Translations under genes and position numbers: made by a program
NCBI RefSeq assembly: GCF_035610345.1
Contig: NZ_CP141212.1
Span: 3,408,618-3,472,617, forward strand
Direction: 5' to 3'
Length of the DNA stretch: 64,000 nt
Source of the DNA: Sinorhizobium meliloti
GTDB lineage: Bacteria; Pseudomonadota; Alphaproteobacteria; Rhizobiales; Rhizobiaceae
Shown: piece by piece, positions 46,322 to 55,423 of the stretch
How the letters are laid out: every line of letters begins with the position of its first letter
How positions within the stretch are numbered: position 1 is the stretch's first letter
The notes under the pieces: model-generated
The model's database searches: none
What the model was told of the DNA's origin: nothing
Seen by the model: only the letters and a program-made list of their open reading frames with translations

Positions 46322-46362
46322 CGCCCGGCCTCCGTCGAGGCCAGCCGATCACCGAATTGTGG

Positions 46363-46394
46363 GGCGCCTGTCACTCGACAGGCGCCTTCGTTTT
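46363..46394 (+). terminator. intrinsic terminator of hslVU
   Basis: GGCGCCTGTC (46363-46372) pairs with GACAGGCGCC (46377-46386), followed by ttcgtttt. It lies 42 bases after the hslU stop. Confidence 0.9.
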
Positions 46395-46423
46395 CTCTAG
46401 ATCGATCAGCAGCCGTTAAGAAT

Positions 46424-46454
46424 TAAGGCATCATTCCGACATGATTCTGCCTTA
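46424..46454 (+). other. inverted repeat upstream of the DUF1402 gene
   Basis: TAAGGCA (46424-46430) and TGCCTTA (46448-46454) with 17 bases between. A second GC-rich hairpin (ccggcg and cgccgg, about 46469-46486) follows. Together they precede the GTG at 46517 and could form leader structure or an operator. Unassigned. Confidence 0.4.
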
Positions 46455-46516
46455 GGGGCGCGCCGAAACCGGCGGGGTCCGCCGGCTTCTTGGAAGAGTC
46501 TACAGGAAAACTGATA

Positions 46517-47467
46517 GTGCGCCTCACCGCCTGCATGCTCGTGATCTTCACATTTTGCCTCGCCGCCGGTCCTTCGGCTGCGAGCGGGATACTCATCGTT
46601 CCGCAGGGCAATCGCCACGTCGAGCAGCCGGGCGTTCCGGGCGCCTCGGTACGCCGCACCAAAGCCGGCCGCACATCCTTCGACGCGAAGTACGAGAAGG
46701 TGCGCGAGCTTCTTGCCACCGACCGCAAGCTCGTCGGCAAGATCAAGTCGGTCGCCGGCGCCTACGGCATCGCGCCCATTCACATGGTCGGGGCGATCGT
46801 CGGCGAACACACCTACAATGTCGACGCCTATGACCGGCTGCAATCCTATTACGTCAAGGCGGCCGCCTATGCGGGCGACAGCTTCCAGTTCGGCTATCAG
46901 GGCGAGTCCATCGCCGAATTCGTCGAGCGGCCCCAATTTGCCGAATGCGCCGGCAAGAAAGGCTCCTACGCGCTCTGGACCTGCCGCGAGCGGGTCTGGG
47001 ACAGCCAGTTCCGCGGGCATACCGTGGCCGGCAAATCCTTCCCGAACAACCGCTTCAGCGCCGTCTTCTTCCAGCCGTTCTTCGCCGGGCAGACCTTCGG
47101 TCTCGGCCAGATCAATCCGCTGACCGCATTGATGCTGACGGATATGGTGTCGCGCGTTTCCGGTTATGAGCGCCTCGACGAAAACAATGCCGCAGGCGTC
47201 TATGAGGCGATCATGGACCCGGACGTGTCGCTTGCCTATATGGCCGCCTCCATCCGGCATTCGATCGATGCCTATCGCTCGATTGCGGGCATGGATATCT
47301 CCGGCAATCCGGGCCTGACGGCAACGCTCTACAATGTCGGCAATCCGGATGCGCGTGCGGCCGCGCTTGCGGCAAAGAACCAGGGGGGCGAGGTCCACTG
47401 GCCGGAGGAGAACTATTACGGCTGGCTCGTCAACGACAAACTGGCAGAGCTCGAAAGCCTTTTGTGA
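46517..47467 (+). CDS. DUF1402 exported protein with lysozyme-like motifs
   Basis: 316 residues with a signal peptide (CMLVIFTFCLAAGPSAASG, cleavage near residue 23). It matches DUF1402, a family without a known function. Three spots resemble soluble lytic transglycosylases: VGAIVGEHTYNVD (Glu97 at the catalytic position), FGLGQINPLTALML (about 194-207, like G-LMQ-MP-TA) and ATLYNVGNP (about 269-277, like AYNAG). A cell-wall-cleaving role in the periplasm is therefore possible but unproven. GTG at 46517 follows caggaaa and gives a good signal peptide; ATG at 46535 is an alternative. Confidence 0.82.
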   Translation: MRLTACMLVIFTFCLAAGPSAASGILIVPQGNRHVEQPGVPGASVRRTKAGRTSFDAKYEKVRELLATDRKLVGKIKSVAGAYGIAPIHMVGAIVGEHTYNVDAYDRLQSYYVKAAAYAGDSFQFGYQGESIAEFVERPQFAECAGKKGSYALWTCRERVWDSQFRGHTVAGKSFPNNRFSAVFFQPFFAGQTFGLGQINPLTALMLTDMVSRVSGYERLDENNAAGVYEAIMDPDVSLAYMAASIRHSIDAYRSIAGMDISGNPGLTATLYNVGNPDARAAALAAKNQGGEVHWPEENYYGWLVNDKLAELESLL

Positions 47468-47496
47468 TCCTTTATCGCCCGGCGGCGGAATCATCG

Positions 47497-47512
47497 CGAT
47501 TCACGTGAAGCA
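47497..47512. other. weak parS-like 16-mer
   Basis: CGATTCACGTGAAGCA keeps the central TTCACGTGAA palindrome but differs at three positions from TGTTTCACGTGAAACA. It lies between the DUF1402 and P450 genes. Confidence 0.25.
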
Positions 47513-47626
47513 TTTTCTTGATTGCGCCGTAAAAAACTGGAACGGTACGCGACCAGAGCATTCCGCAATTCCGGACTGAGAACCGCTGCGCACTTTTCCT
47601 GGAATTGCTCTGGGAAAGGCATACAC

Positions 47627-49027
47627 ATGGATACGCGACCGGAGCCATTCGAGCCGCCCGCGCCCGTCCCGCGCACCGGCATCCCCTCGCGGCTCGAGAT
47701 CATCCGCACGGTTCTGCGAAACCCGCTCGAGCTCTGGGGCGAGCCTTCCTACACGCTTCCCTGGATCGAGACGAAGTTCATCAATCAGCGGACGCTTATC
47801 GTCAACGATCCCGGCCTCATCCGCTATATCCTCGTCGAGAACGCCGCCAACTACGAAATGTCGAATGTCCGGCGGCTGATCCTGCGCCCGATCCTGCGCG
47901 ACGGCCTCCTGACGGCGGAAGGAGAGGTCTGGAAACGGTCGCGCAAGGCGATGGCGCCGGTCTTCACGCCAAGGCACGCAAAAGGCTTTGCCGGCCAGAT
48001 GCTTCGCGTTTGCGAGGCCTTCGTCGGCCGCTACGCGGGTGCTTCATCGGAACCCTTCGTCACCAATGTCGCCGTGGACATGACGGAACTCACCTTCGAG
48101 ATCCTGGCCGAGACCCTCTTTTCCGGCGAGATCGCCGTCGAAAAGCAGGGCTTCGCCGCCAATGTCGAGGAATTGCTGCATCGAATGGGGCGCGTCGATC
48201 CGATGGACCTCCTGGTTGCGCCGAGCTGGGTTCCGCGACTGACCCGTATCGGCGGCCGGAAAGTGCTCGACCGTTTCCGCGGCGTCGTTTCCGAGACGAT
48301 GTCTCTGCGCCGGCGACGGATGGCGGAAGCGCCCGGCGAGGTCCCGAACGACTTTCTGACCCTGCTTCTGCAGTTGGAAGGTCCGGATGGGCTTACGACC
48401 TCCGAGATCGAGGACAATATTCTCACCTTCATAGGTGCCGGCCACGAGACCACGGCACGGGCGCTCGCCTGGTGTTTCTATTGCGTCGCCAATACGCCCG
48501 CCTATCGCGAGACGATGGAGCAGGAGATCGATTCGGTTCTTGCAAGCGGCGCCGATCCGGTCGACTGGCTCGGGCGCATGCCGCATGTGCTTGCCGCCTT
48601 CGAGGAGGCGTTGAGGCTCTATCCGCCGGCGCCATCCATCAACCGCGCCGCGATCGAGGAGGATGCGTGGACTTCCCCGGAAGGCGAGCGCGTGCCGATC
48701 CGCAAGGGAATATCGGTGCTGGTCATGCCCTGGACGCTCCACCGGCACGCGCTCTACTGGCAGAAACCCCGCGCCTTCATGCCGGAGCGCTTCCTTCCGG
48801 AAAACCGGGACAAGATCAACCGCTTCCAGTACCTGCCCTTCGGCGCTGGCCCGCGCATTTGCATCGGCGCGACCTTCGCGCTGCAGGAGGCGGTTATCGC
48901 GCTTGCCGTGCTCATGCACCGCTTCCGCTTCGACCTGACGGACGAGACGCATCCCTGGCCTGTCCAAAGGCTGACGACGCAGCCGAGGGGCGGCTTGCCG
49001 ATGAAGGTGTCTGCCCGGGTGAAGTAG
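47627..49027 (+). CDS. cytochrome P450
   Basis: 466-residue soluble P450 monooxygenase. The I-helix oxygen-binding motif is FIGAGHETTARALAW. The K-helix EALR and the heme-binding loop FGAGPRICIGATFALQEA with Cys412 as thiolate ligand are complete. No membrane anchor is seen, as expected for bacterial enzymes. No ferredoxin or ferredoxin reductase gene is adjacent, so the electron donor is elsewhere. The ATG at 47627 is used, since residues before it are not P450-like. The substrate is unknown, and the neighbours give no clear hint. Confidence 0.92.
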   Translation: MDTRPEPFEPPAPVPRTGIPSRLEIIRTVLRNPLELWGEPSYTLPWIETKFINQRTLIVNDPGLIRYILVENAANYEMSNVRRLILRPILRDGLLTAEGEVWKRSRKAMAPVFTPRHAKGFAGQMLRVCEAFVGRYAGASSEPFVTNVAVDMTELTFEILAETLFSGEIAVEKQGFAANVEELLHRMGRVDPMDLLVAPSWVPRLTRIGGRKVLDRFRGVVSETMSLRRRRMAEAPGEVPNDFLTLLLQLEGPDGLTTSEIEDNILTFIGAGHETTARALAWCFYCVANTPAYRETMEQEIDSVLASGADPVDWLGRMPHVLAAFEEALRLYPPAPSINRAAIEEDAWTSPEGERVPIRKGISVLVMPWTLHRHALYWQKPRAFMPERFLPENRDKINRFQYLPFGAGPRICIGATFALQEAVIALAVLMHRFRFDLTDETHPWPVQRLTTQPRGGLPMKVSARVK

Positions 49028-49157
49028 GGCCCCCGGTTGGTGGGATACGCCCGCCGTCAGACACGGAAACGTCGTTGTCGCGCGATGGTTTTTTCCAAGA
49101 ATATGTCCTATCACCGGACAGACCCTTCCGGACCCTCATCATTGGACTGAGCAGAAA

Positions 49158-51164
49158 TTGACCCCGCATCTTCTCCTCGGCATTGACACCGGCGGCACCT
49201 ACACCGACGCCGTCCTTTTCAGCGAAGCTACCGGCGTCGTCGCCAAGGCCAAGGCGCTGACGACCCGCCACGACCTGGCCGAGGGCGTTTCCGGCGCGGT
49301 GGAGGCGGTGCTCGCGAAGGCGAGAGTGCCGGTTTCGGCCATCAGCCTCGTGTCGCTCTCGACGACGCTTGCCACCAATGCGCTGGTCGAAGGCCAGGGC
49401 GGCCGTGCCGGTCTGATCATGATCGGTTTTGCTCCCGAAGACCTGAAGCGCGACGGCCTTCAGGAAGCGCTCGGGTCCGATCCCGTTCTTTTCCTTCCCG
49501 GCGGCCACAACGTTCATGGAGGCGAGACGCCGCTCGACATGAGTGCGCTCGACGCGGCGCTGCCGGCACTCGGCTCTCAGGTGTCGTCCTTCGCCATCGC
49601 CGGTTATTTCGCCGTGCGCAACCCGGAACACGAGAAGCGCGTGCGCGATCGCATCCGCGAGGTCTCGCACCTGCCGGTCACCTGCAGCCATGAACTTTCC
49701 TCCAAGCTCGGCGGCCCGCGCCGGGCGCTGACGACGCTTCTGAATGCGCGCCTCGTCTCGATGATCGACCGGCTGATCGGTTCGTGCGAAGACTTCCTCA
49801 AGGCCCGCGGCATCGACGTGCCGATGATGGTGGTGCGCGGCGACGGTGCGCTGATCTCGGCCGCCGAAGCGCGGCTGCGCCCGATCGAGACGATCCTTTC
49901 CGGGCCGGCCGCGAGCCTCGTCGGCGCTCGCTATCTGACCGGCCTCGACAACGCCGTCGTCTCCGATATCGGCGGCACGACGACCGACGTAGCCGTACTC
50001 GAAAAAGGCCGCCCGCGACTCGATGCGGAGGGCGCGGTCGTCGGAGGCTTTCGCACCATGGTTGAGGCGGTCGCCATGCGCACCTACGGCCTCGGCGGCG
50101 ACTCCGAGGTGAAGATCAACGACCGCGGCCTCAAGGCCAAGCTCGATCTCGGGCCCCGCCGGTTCCTGCCCTTGAGCCTGGCCGCGGCCCTGCACGGCGA
50201 CGCGGTCCTGTCGGTGCTCGAAAGGCAGTTGCGGGCGCCTCATGCCGGCCGGCATGATGGACGCCTGGCGGTCCGCACCGGCTTGCCCGACCACCTGGCG
50301 AGCGGGCTTCAGCCGCAGGAGCAGGCACTCTACGGCCGCATCGGCATGGTGCCGGTGGCGCTTGCGGACCTGCTCGTCAGCACGCCGCAGAAGGCAACGC
50401 TCGACCGGCTCGTGGCGCGCGGGCTGGTGCATATCTGCGGGCTCACCCCCTCGGACGCGATGCATGTTCTCGGACGGCAGGCGCAGTGGAACGGCGAGGC
50501 CGCACGCCTGGGCCTCGAGATCGCCGCCCGCACCAAGGACGGATCGGGACAGCCTATCGCCGCCTCCGTCGAAGCTCTCGCGCAGTTGATCGTCGACCGG
50601 CTGACGCGACAATCCTCCGAAGCCATCCTGCAAGCCTGTCTCAGCGAGGACGGCGCCGCCATCGACCCCGCCGCCTCACTTGCCGTCGACCGGGCGCTGA
50701 AACGGGAACCGGGCATCGTGCGCTTTTCGATCAGCCTCGACCGGCCGCTTGTCGGTCTCGGCGCCTCGGCGCCGGTCTATTACCCCGCCATCGCCGAAAT
50801 GCTTTCCACCGAGGCCGCGATCCCGGCGGAGGCAGATGTGGCAAACGCCGTCGGCGCGGTTGTCGGCCAGGTGCGGGCAACGATCACCGTCTTCGTGACG
50901 ACGCCGGAAGAAGGCATTTTCATCGTCAACGGTGCGGGCGCGAGCGAACGCTTCGTCGATCAGCAGGAGGCTTTCGGCGTCGCCCGACGGCGCGCCGAAA
51001 CGATGGCCCTGGAGAGCGCCCGCGCCAACGGTGCAGAAGAACCCGCTGCGGTGCTTCGGGAAGAGATCGACGCGCCGGAAGTCGAAGGCAGCCGCAAGCT
51101 GATCGAGGCACGCTTCATCGCCTCGGCAAGCGGCCGGCCTCGTATCGCGCATCACGCGTCTTGA
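49158..51164 (+). CDS. HyuA/oxoprolinase-type ATP-dependent hydrolase, stand-alone
   Basis: 668 residues with the actin-like ATPase fold of hydantoinase A / 5-oxoprolinase. The first phosphate loop is LLGIDTGGTYTDAVLF, the second VVSDIGGTTTDVAVLEKG. The HyuB partner that normally lies next to HyuA is absent here. The start is set at TTG 49158 because it begins the conserved strand directly; no strong ribosome site is visible. Substrate unknown; 5-oxoproline, hydantoin or N-methylhydantoin are family substrates. Co-transcription with the P450 gene (130 bases upstream) is uncertain. Confidence 0.85.
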   Translation: MTPHLLLGIDTGGTYTDAVLFSEATGVVAKAKALTTRHDLAEGVSGAVEAVLAKARVPVSAISLVSLSTTLATNALVEGQGGRAGLIMIGFAPEDLKRDGLQEALGSDPVLFLPGGHNVHGGETPLDMSALDAALPALGSQVSSFAIAGYFAVRNPEHEKRVRDRIREVSHLPVTCSHELSSKLGGPRRALTTLLNARLVSMIDRLIGSCEDFLKARGIDVPMMVVRGDGALISAAEARLRPIETILSGPAASLVGARYLTGLDNAVVSDIGGTTTDVAVLEKGRPRLDAEGAVVGGFRTMVEAVAMRTYGLGGDSEVKINDRGLKAKLDLGPRRFLPLSLAAALHGDAVLSVLERQLRAPHAGRHDGRLAVRTGLPDHLASGLQPQEQALYGRIGMVPVALADLLVSTPQKATLDRLVARGLVHICGLTPSDAMHVLGRQAQWNGEAARLGLEIAARTKDGSGQPIAASVEALAQLIVDRLTRQSSEAILQACLSEDGAAIDPAASLAVDRALKREPGIVRFSISLDRPLVGLGASAPVYYPAIAEMLSTEAAIPAEADVANAVGAVVGQVRATITVFVTTPEEGIFIVNGAGASERFVDQQEAFGVARRRAETMALESARANGAEEPAAVLREEIDAPEVEGSRKLIEARFIASASGRPRIAHHAS

Positions 51165-51323
51165 CCTTTTCCATTCCGGAAACAATTCTTCGCATCCTTG
51201 CGGAATTGACAGGGAATGCTTTGATGAGAGAGTGTCCGCGCATGTGAGCGGGCCCAAAGCGCTTTTCCTTCCGGGCGCCGCTTCTATCTATGGCAATGGG
51301 AATACTGAATCAGGAGCTGTGGC

Positions 51324-53495
51324 ATGGACCGGGTTGAGAAATATGGATTGCAGATCGATGCGGGGCTCCACCGCTTTCTCGTCGAAGAGGCGATGCCGGG
51401 CACCGGGGTCGAGGCGGAGCGGTTCTTTTCCGCCTTCTCGGATCTCGTTCACGATCTCGGACCGAAAAACCGGACCCTTCTCGTCAAGCGCGACGAGATG
51501 CAGGCCAGGCTCGACGGCTGGTATCGCGAGCATGGTGCCCCGGTCGACATGGAAGCCTATGAAGCCTTCCTGCGGGAAATCGGCTACCTCCTGCCGGAAG
51601 GTCCCGATTTTTACGTCTCGACCGCAAATGTCGATTCCGAGATCGCGACGATCGCCGGGCCGCAGCTTGTCGTGCCGGTGATGAATGCGCGCTACGCGCT
51701 CAATGCCGCCAATGCCCGCTGGGGATCGCTCTACGACGCCCTTTACGGCACCGATGCGATAGCGGAGACCGACGGGGCCGAGCGCGGCAAGCGATATAAT
51801 CCGAAGCGCGGTGCCGAGGTCATCGCCTGGGCGCGAGAATTTCTCGACGCGAGCGCTCCGCTGGCGGCCGGCCGCTGGAGCGATGCCGAATCGTTCTCGA
51901 TCGAGGGAGGGACGCTGACCGTAACGCTTGCCGACGGCACGAAGAGCGCTCCGCGCAATTCCGTTCAGTTCGCCGGCTATGCTGGTGACCCCGCGGCGCC
52001 GTCCGAGATCGTTCTGCGTCGGAACGGCCTTCACGTCGTCATCGTCCTCGACGCAACGACACCCATCGGCAAGGCCGATGCAGCCGGCATATCCGACGTC
52101 GTCTTGGAATCGGCGATCACCACGATCATGGATTGCGAGGATTCGGTTGCGGCCGTCGATGCCGAGGACAAGGTGCTCGTCTACCGCAACTGGCTTGGGC
52201 TGATGAAAGGCGATCTCGAGGAGGAGGTGACCAAGGGCGGCAGGGCGTTCACCCGGAGGCTCAACCCCGACAGGGCCTATAAGGCTGCGGACGGCGCGAC
52301 TCTGACACTGCCGGGCCGGTCTCTGATGCTGGTGCGCAATGTCGGGCACCTGATGACCAACCCCGCGATCCTCGACCGGGACGGCGAAGAGGTGCCGGAA
52401 GGCCTGATGGATGCCATGGTGACGGCGCTGATCGCACTCCACGACATCGGCCGGAACGGCCGGCGGGCGAATTCCCGCAGCGGCTCCATGTATGTGGTCA
52501 AGCCGAAAATGCACGGGCCGGAGGAAGTCGCCTTCGCCTGCGAGATCTTCGCCCGCGTAGAGGCGGCGCTCGGGCTTCCGGCCAACACGATGAAGATGGG
52601 AATCATGGACGAGGAGCGGCGGACGACTGTCAACCTCAAGGAATGCATCCGCGCCGCCCGCGAACGGGTCGTCTTCATCAATACCGGCTTCCTGGACCGC
52701 ACCGGCGACGAAATCCACACCTCGATGGAAGCCGGCCCGATGATCCGCAAGGGCGACATGAAGCAGGCGCCATGGATATCGGCCTATGAGAACTGGAACG
52801 TCGATGTCGGTCTCGCGTGCGGGCTTTCCGGCCACGCCCAGATCGGCAAGGGCATGTGGGCGATGCCGGACCTGATGGCGGCGATGCTGGAGCAGAAGAT
52901 CGCTCATCCGAAGGCGGGCGCGAACACGGCCTGGGTACCGTCGCCGACGGCCGCGACTCTGCACGCCACCCACTATCATCGCGTCAACGTCGCCGAAGTC
53001 CAGGCGGGCCTCAAGAGCCGCGCCCGCGCGAAGCTCGCCGATATCCTCTCCGTGCCGGTCGCCCCACGGCCGAACTGGACCGAGGAAGAAATCCAGCGCG
53101 AACTCGACAACAATGCGCAGGGCATTCTTGGCTATGTCGTGCGCTGGGTCGACCAGGGCGTCGGCTGCTCCAAGGTGCCGGACATCAACAATGTCGGCCT
53201 GATGGAGGACCGCGCGACGCTGCGCATCTCGGCGCAGCATATGGCGAACTGGCTGCATCACGGCATCGTCAGCGAAGCGCAGATCGTGGAGACAATGAAG
53301 CGCATGGCGGCGATCGTCGACGGGCAGAACGCCGGCGATCCGAATTACCAGCCCATGGCCGGGCGCTTCGACGAATCGATCGCCTTTCAGGCGGCGCTCG
53401 ATCTCGTGCTCAAGGGCCGCGAGCAGCCGAACGGCTATACCGAGCCGGTCCTGCATCGCCGCCGGCTGGAGCTGAAGGCGAAGCAGCGGGCCTGA
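51324..53495 (+). CDS. glcB: malate synthase G
   Basis: 723 residues, combining glyoxylate and acetyl-CoA to malate for growth on glycolate, acetate or PHB-derived carbon. Family signatures include [41 protein letters not shown], visible as [33 protein letters not shown] and [18 protein letters not shown]. The ATG follows aggagctgtggc. The single-subunit G form has the long alpha/beta insert absent from the A form. It is followed by repeats. Confidence 0.97.
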   Translation: MDRVEKYGLQIDAGLHRFLVEEAMPGTGVEAERFFSAFSDLVHDLGPKNRTLLVKRDEMQARLDGWYREHGAPVDMEAYEAFLREIGYLLPEGPDFYVSTANVDSEIATIAGPQLVVPVMNARYALNAANARWGSLYDALYGTDAIAETDGAERGKRYNPKRGAEVIAWAREFLDASAPLAAGRWSDAESFSIEGGTLTVTLADGTKSAPRNSVQFAGYAGDPAAPSEIVLRRNGLHVVIVLDATTPIGKADAAGISDVVLESAITTIMDCEDSVAAVDAEDKVLVYRNWLGLMKGDLEEEVTKGGRAFTRRLNPDRAYKAADGATLTLPGRSLMLVRNVGHLMTNPAILDRDGEEVPEGLMDAMVTALIALHDIGRNGRRANSRSGSMYVVKPKMHGPEEVAFACEIFARVEAALGLPANTMKMGIMDEERRTTVNLKECIRAARERVVFINTGFLDRTGDEIHTSMEAGPMIRKGDMKQAPWISAYENWNVDVGLACGLSGHAQIGKGMWAMPDLMAAMLEQKIAHPKAGANTAWVPSPTAATLHATHYHRVNVAEVQAGLKSRARAKLADILSVPVAPRPNWTEEEIQRELDNNAQGILGYVVRWVDQGVGCSKVPDINNVGLMEDRATLRISAQHMANWLHHGIVSEAQIVETMKRMAAIVDGQNAGDPNYQPMAGRFDESIAFQAALDLVLKGREQPNGYTEPVLHRRRLELKAKQRA

Positions 53496-53589
53496 GGCCC
53501 GTTGCGATTTTAATGGCGTCGAAGCTCTGGGCGGATTTGTCGGCACGCACGGTGATGCGCGTGAATTCCTCGCGTATCGACCGTGCGCC

Positions 53590-53693
53590 ACTGCATGTTT
53601 CCTTTGATCGTGGCCGATCAATGGACAAAAACATCGAGCAGCTCAAAGGGTTACAGCGACCTTGGCGCGTCTCACAAGACGCGCGGCGCTGTA
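53590..53693 (-). repeat. about 100-bp Sinorhizobium short repeat, full copy (minus orientation)
   Basis: Read on the minus strand it begins ctacagcgccgcgcgtcttg and ends aaggaaacatgcagt. It matches 56020-56122 over its full length with many scattered differences, and partly matches 54823-54872. It joins directly to the RIME-type element that follows. Confidence 0.85.
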
Positions 53694-53855
53694 GGAAACG
53701 TATCGGAGGACTGACCTCTCCTCCCCTCATCCCTGTGCGCGTCACAGGGATGAGAGCAGCGCCGCGTCTGCGGCGCGGGAAGCGTTCTTTCAGCCCAAGG
53801 ACTTGGTCTGGCTGGATTCCTGTGACGAGCACAGGAATGAGGGGATCAACAAGGC
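53694..53855. repeat. RIME-type mosaic repeat, copy 2
   Basis: This is the same element as at 330-491: the blocks cgccgcgtctgcggcgcggg, ttctttcagcccaagg and acttggtctggctgga are identical. Its outer inverted repeat has decayed by several changes, while copy 1 is perfect. Both copies are preceded by the same piece of the short repeat, which supports one mosaic unit. Confidence 0.85.
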
Positions 53856-53936
53856 GCGCCGTGCGTCCAAAGGGACGCACAAAGAACGCGCCAGCTTCTC
53901 GAATCGAGCGCAATCAGCCGCGACGGCAAAAAGAAA

Positions 53937-53968
53937 GGGCCACCCGGCGCCACCGGATGGCCCTTTTT
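53937..53968 (-). terminator. intrinsic terminator of the L,D-transpeptidase gene
   Basis: On the minus strand GGGCCATCCGG and CCGGGTGGCCC form a stem with one mismatch, followed by a T-rich tail (tttcttttt). It lies 16 bases after the gene's stop. Confidence 0.8.
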
Positions 53969-53984
53969 CGATGTGTTGCAGCCG

Positions 53985-54659
53985 TTACTGCTGCACGACG
54001 ACGCGTGCGTTGCGGCCGGGGCGGACCCGCGAATAGAGATCGATGATGTCCTGGTTCATCAGACGGATGCAGCCGGACGAGGCGGCGGTGCCGATCGACG
54101 ACCATTCCGGCGTGCCGTGCAGGCGGAACAGCGTGTCCCGGCCTTCCTTGTTGAAGAGATAGAGAGCGCGGGCACCGAGTGGATTGCTGATGCCCGGGCC
54201 CATGCCGGCCTCTACATATCTGGCGACTTCCGGCTTGCGCTCGGCCATTTCCTTCGGCGGGTGCCAGGTCGGCCATTCCTGCTTCCAGGCGACATAGGCC
54301 TCGCCTTCCCACGCGAAACCCTGCTTGCCGACGCCGATCCCGTAACGTACGGCCTTGCCGCCGGGCAGCACGTAATAGAGGAAGCGGCTCGGCGTGTTGA
54401 CGACGATCGTTCCCGGGCGTTCCTTCGTCGGGTAATCGACGATCTGCCGATGGAAACGCTGATCTACGCGGTTGATCGGAACGCCCGGCACCGCATATCC
54501 GTGGTCCTCAACAGGGCCATAATTGCTGGAGAAAATCTGGTTCGTCGCCACTTTTTCGCCCTCGGGAGAGGAGCCGGCCGTGGTCGTGGTCTGTGAGCAG
54601 CCGGCGAGGGCAACGGTGGCCGCCAGGCTGCACAGAAGGAGAGCGTTGCGGAAGCGCAT
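53985..54659 (-). CDS. lipoprotein L,D-transpeptidase (YkuD)
   Basis: 224 residues with a lipobox (VALAGCS, lipid Cys21), so it is anchored in a membrane facing the periplasm. The YkuD catalytic motif is HGTPEWSSIGTAASSGCIRL with His181 and Cys197. Such enzymes make 3-3 peptidoglycan crosslinks or attach proteins to peptidoglycan; rhizobia and Agrobacterium encode many, and L,D-crosslinks dominate their walls. ATG at 54659 is used because it directly precedes the signal sequence; upstream in-frame codons lack any feature. Confidence 0.93.
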   Translation of the reverse strand: MRFRNALLLCSLAATVALAGCSQTTTTAGSSPEGEKVATNQIFSSNYGPVEDHGYAVPGVPINRVDQRFHRQIVDYPTKERPGTIVVNTPSRFLYYVLPGGKAVRYGIGVGKQGFAWEGEAYVAWKQEWPTWHPPKEMAERKPEVARYVEAGMGPGISNPLGARALYLFNKEGRDTLFRLHGTPEWSSIGTAASSGCIRLMNQDIIDLYSRVRPGRNARVVVQQ

Positions 54660-54822
54660 GATGGTCTCGTAAAAGAGGTCAGGAAAATACGGGGGAGGGT
54701 GTCCGGCCGTCAGCGGCAACAGCTTATTTTCTATTGCACCGCAGTGCGCAAGGGACCGGCCCCCCGCAATGTGGCCGAAAGGTGTAAATTCCGTGACGAT
54801 TGCTTTTTTGCAACAAACCATC

Positions 54823-54872
54823 CTGCAGCGCCGCGCGTCTCGTCAGACGCGCAAAGGTCGCCGTAGCACTTT
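54823..54872 (+). repeat. short repeat, partial copy with hairpin
   Basis: It matches the first half of the 56020-56122 repeat (tgcagcgccgcgcgtct onwards). A perfect stem GCGCGTCT / AGACGCGC spans 54832-54851. It lies 12 bases before the mmcB start, where it could affect the leader. Confidence 0.75.
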
Positions 54873-54884
54873 CCGAGGGCGGCA

Positions 54885-55409
54885 ATGACGATCTTGTCTA
54901 TCCATGGCGATAATCCGCTCGCAGACGGACGCCAGTCAGAGCGGGCGATGAAGGTGCGGCGCGGCGTTCAGCGGCTGCTGATGGAACTGCGCCACGCGGC
55001 TCTGCCCGAACTGACGCTTGCAAGCGGGAGGCGGGCCGATCTCATCTCGCTCTCGCCCAAGGGTGAAATCTGGATCATCGAGATCAAGACCTCGATCGAG
55101 GACTTCCGCGTCGATCGCAAGTGGCCGGAATACCGGCTCCACTGCGACCGCCTGTTCTTCGCAACGCATGCGCAGGTTCCCCTCGACATCTTTCCGGAAG
55201 AATGCGGGCTGATGCTTTCCGACGGCTACGGCGCGCATATGCTGCGCGACGCTCCGGAACACCGCCTGCCGCCGAGCACGCGAAAATCGGTGACGCAGGC
55301 CTTCGCGCGCACGGCGGCGCAGCGCCTGACGCTCGCAGAATGGGCGGCCGAGCGAAACGGCGAGCTCGGCCAGTCGATTAGCGACATCGTCAGCGGCGAG
55401 CGGGATTAA
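54885..55409 (+). CDS. mmcB: MmcB-family DNA repair protein
   Basis: 174 residues of the MmcB family, found with mitomycin C resistance in Caulobacter. It looks like a PD-(D/E)xK-type nuclease fold: ELTLASGRRADLISLSPKGEIWIIEIKTS carries Asp, then Glu-x-Lys (RADLISL and IIEIKTS). DRKWPEYRLHCDRLFFAT follows as the family core. It is likely to act on damaged DNA in the cytoplasm. The gene is convergent with actR, with 14 bases between their stops. Confidence 0.88.
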   Translation: MTILSIHGDNPLADGRQSERAMKVRRGVQRLLMELRHAALPELTLASGRRADLISLSPKGEIWIIEIKTSIEDFRVDRKWPEYRLHCDRLFFATHAQVPLDIFPEECGLMLSDGYGAHMLRDAPEHRLPPSTRKSVTQAFARTAAQRLTLAEWAAERNGELGQSISDIVSGERD

Positions 55410-55423
55410 AAAGGCGGCGCGAG

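Larger units (their letters stand above)
53496..53984. other. gene-free region of repeats after glcB
   Basis: 489 bases without a supportable gene. They hold the short repeat (53590-53693), the second RIME-type element (53694-53855) and the terminator of the L,D-transpeptidase gene (53937-53968). Short open frames that start with MVWLDSCDEHRNE lie inside the repeat and recur in copy 1, so they are repeat sequence and not genes. Confidence 0.8.
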
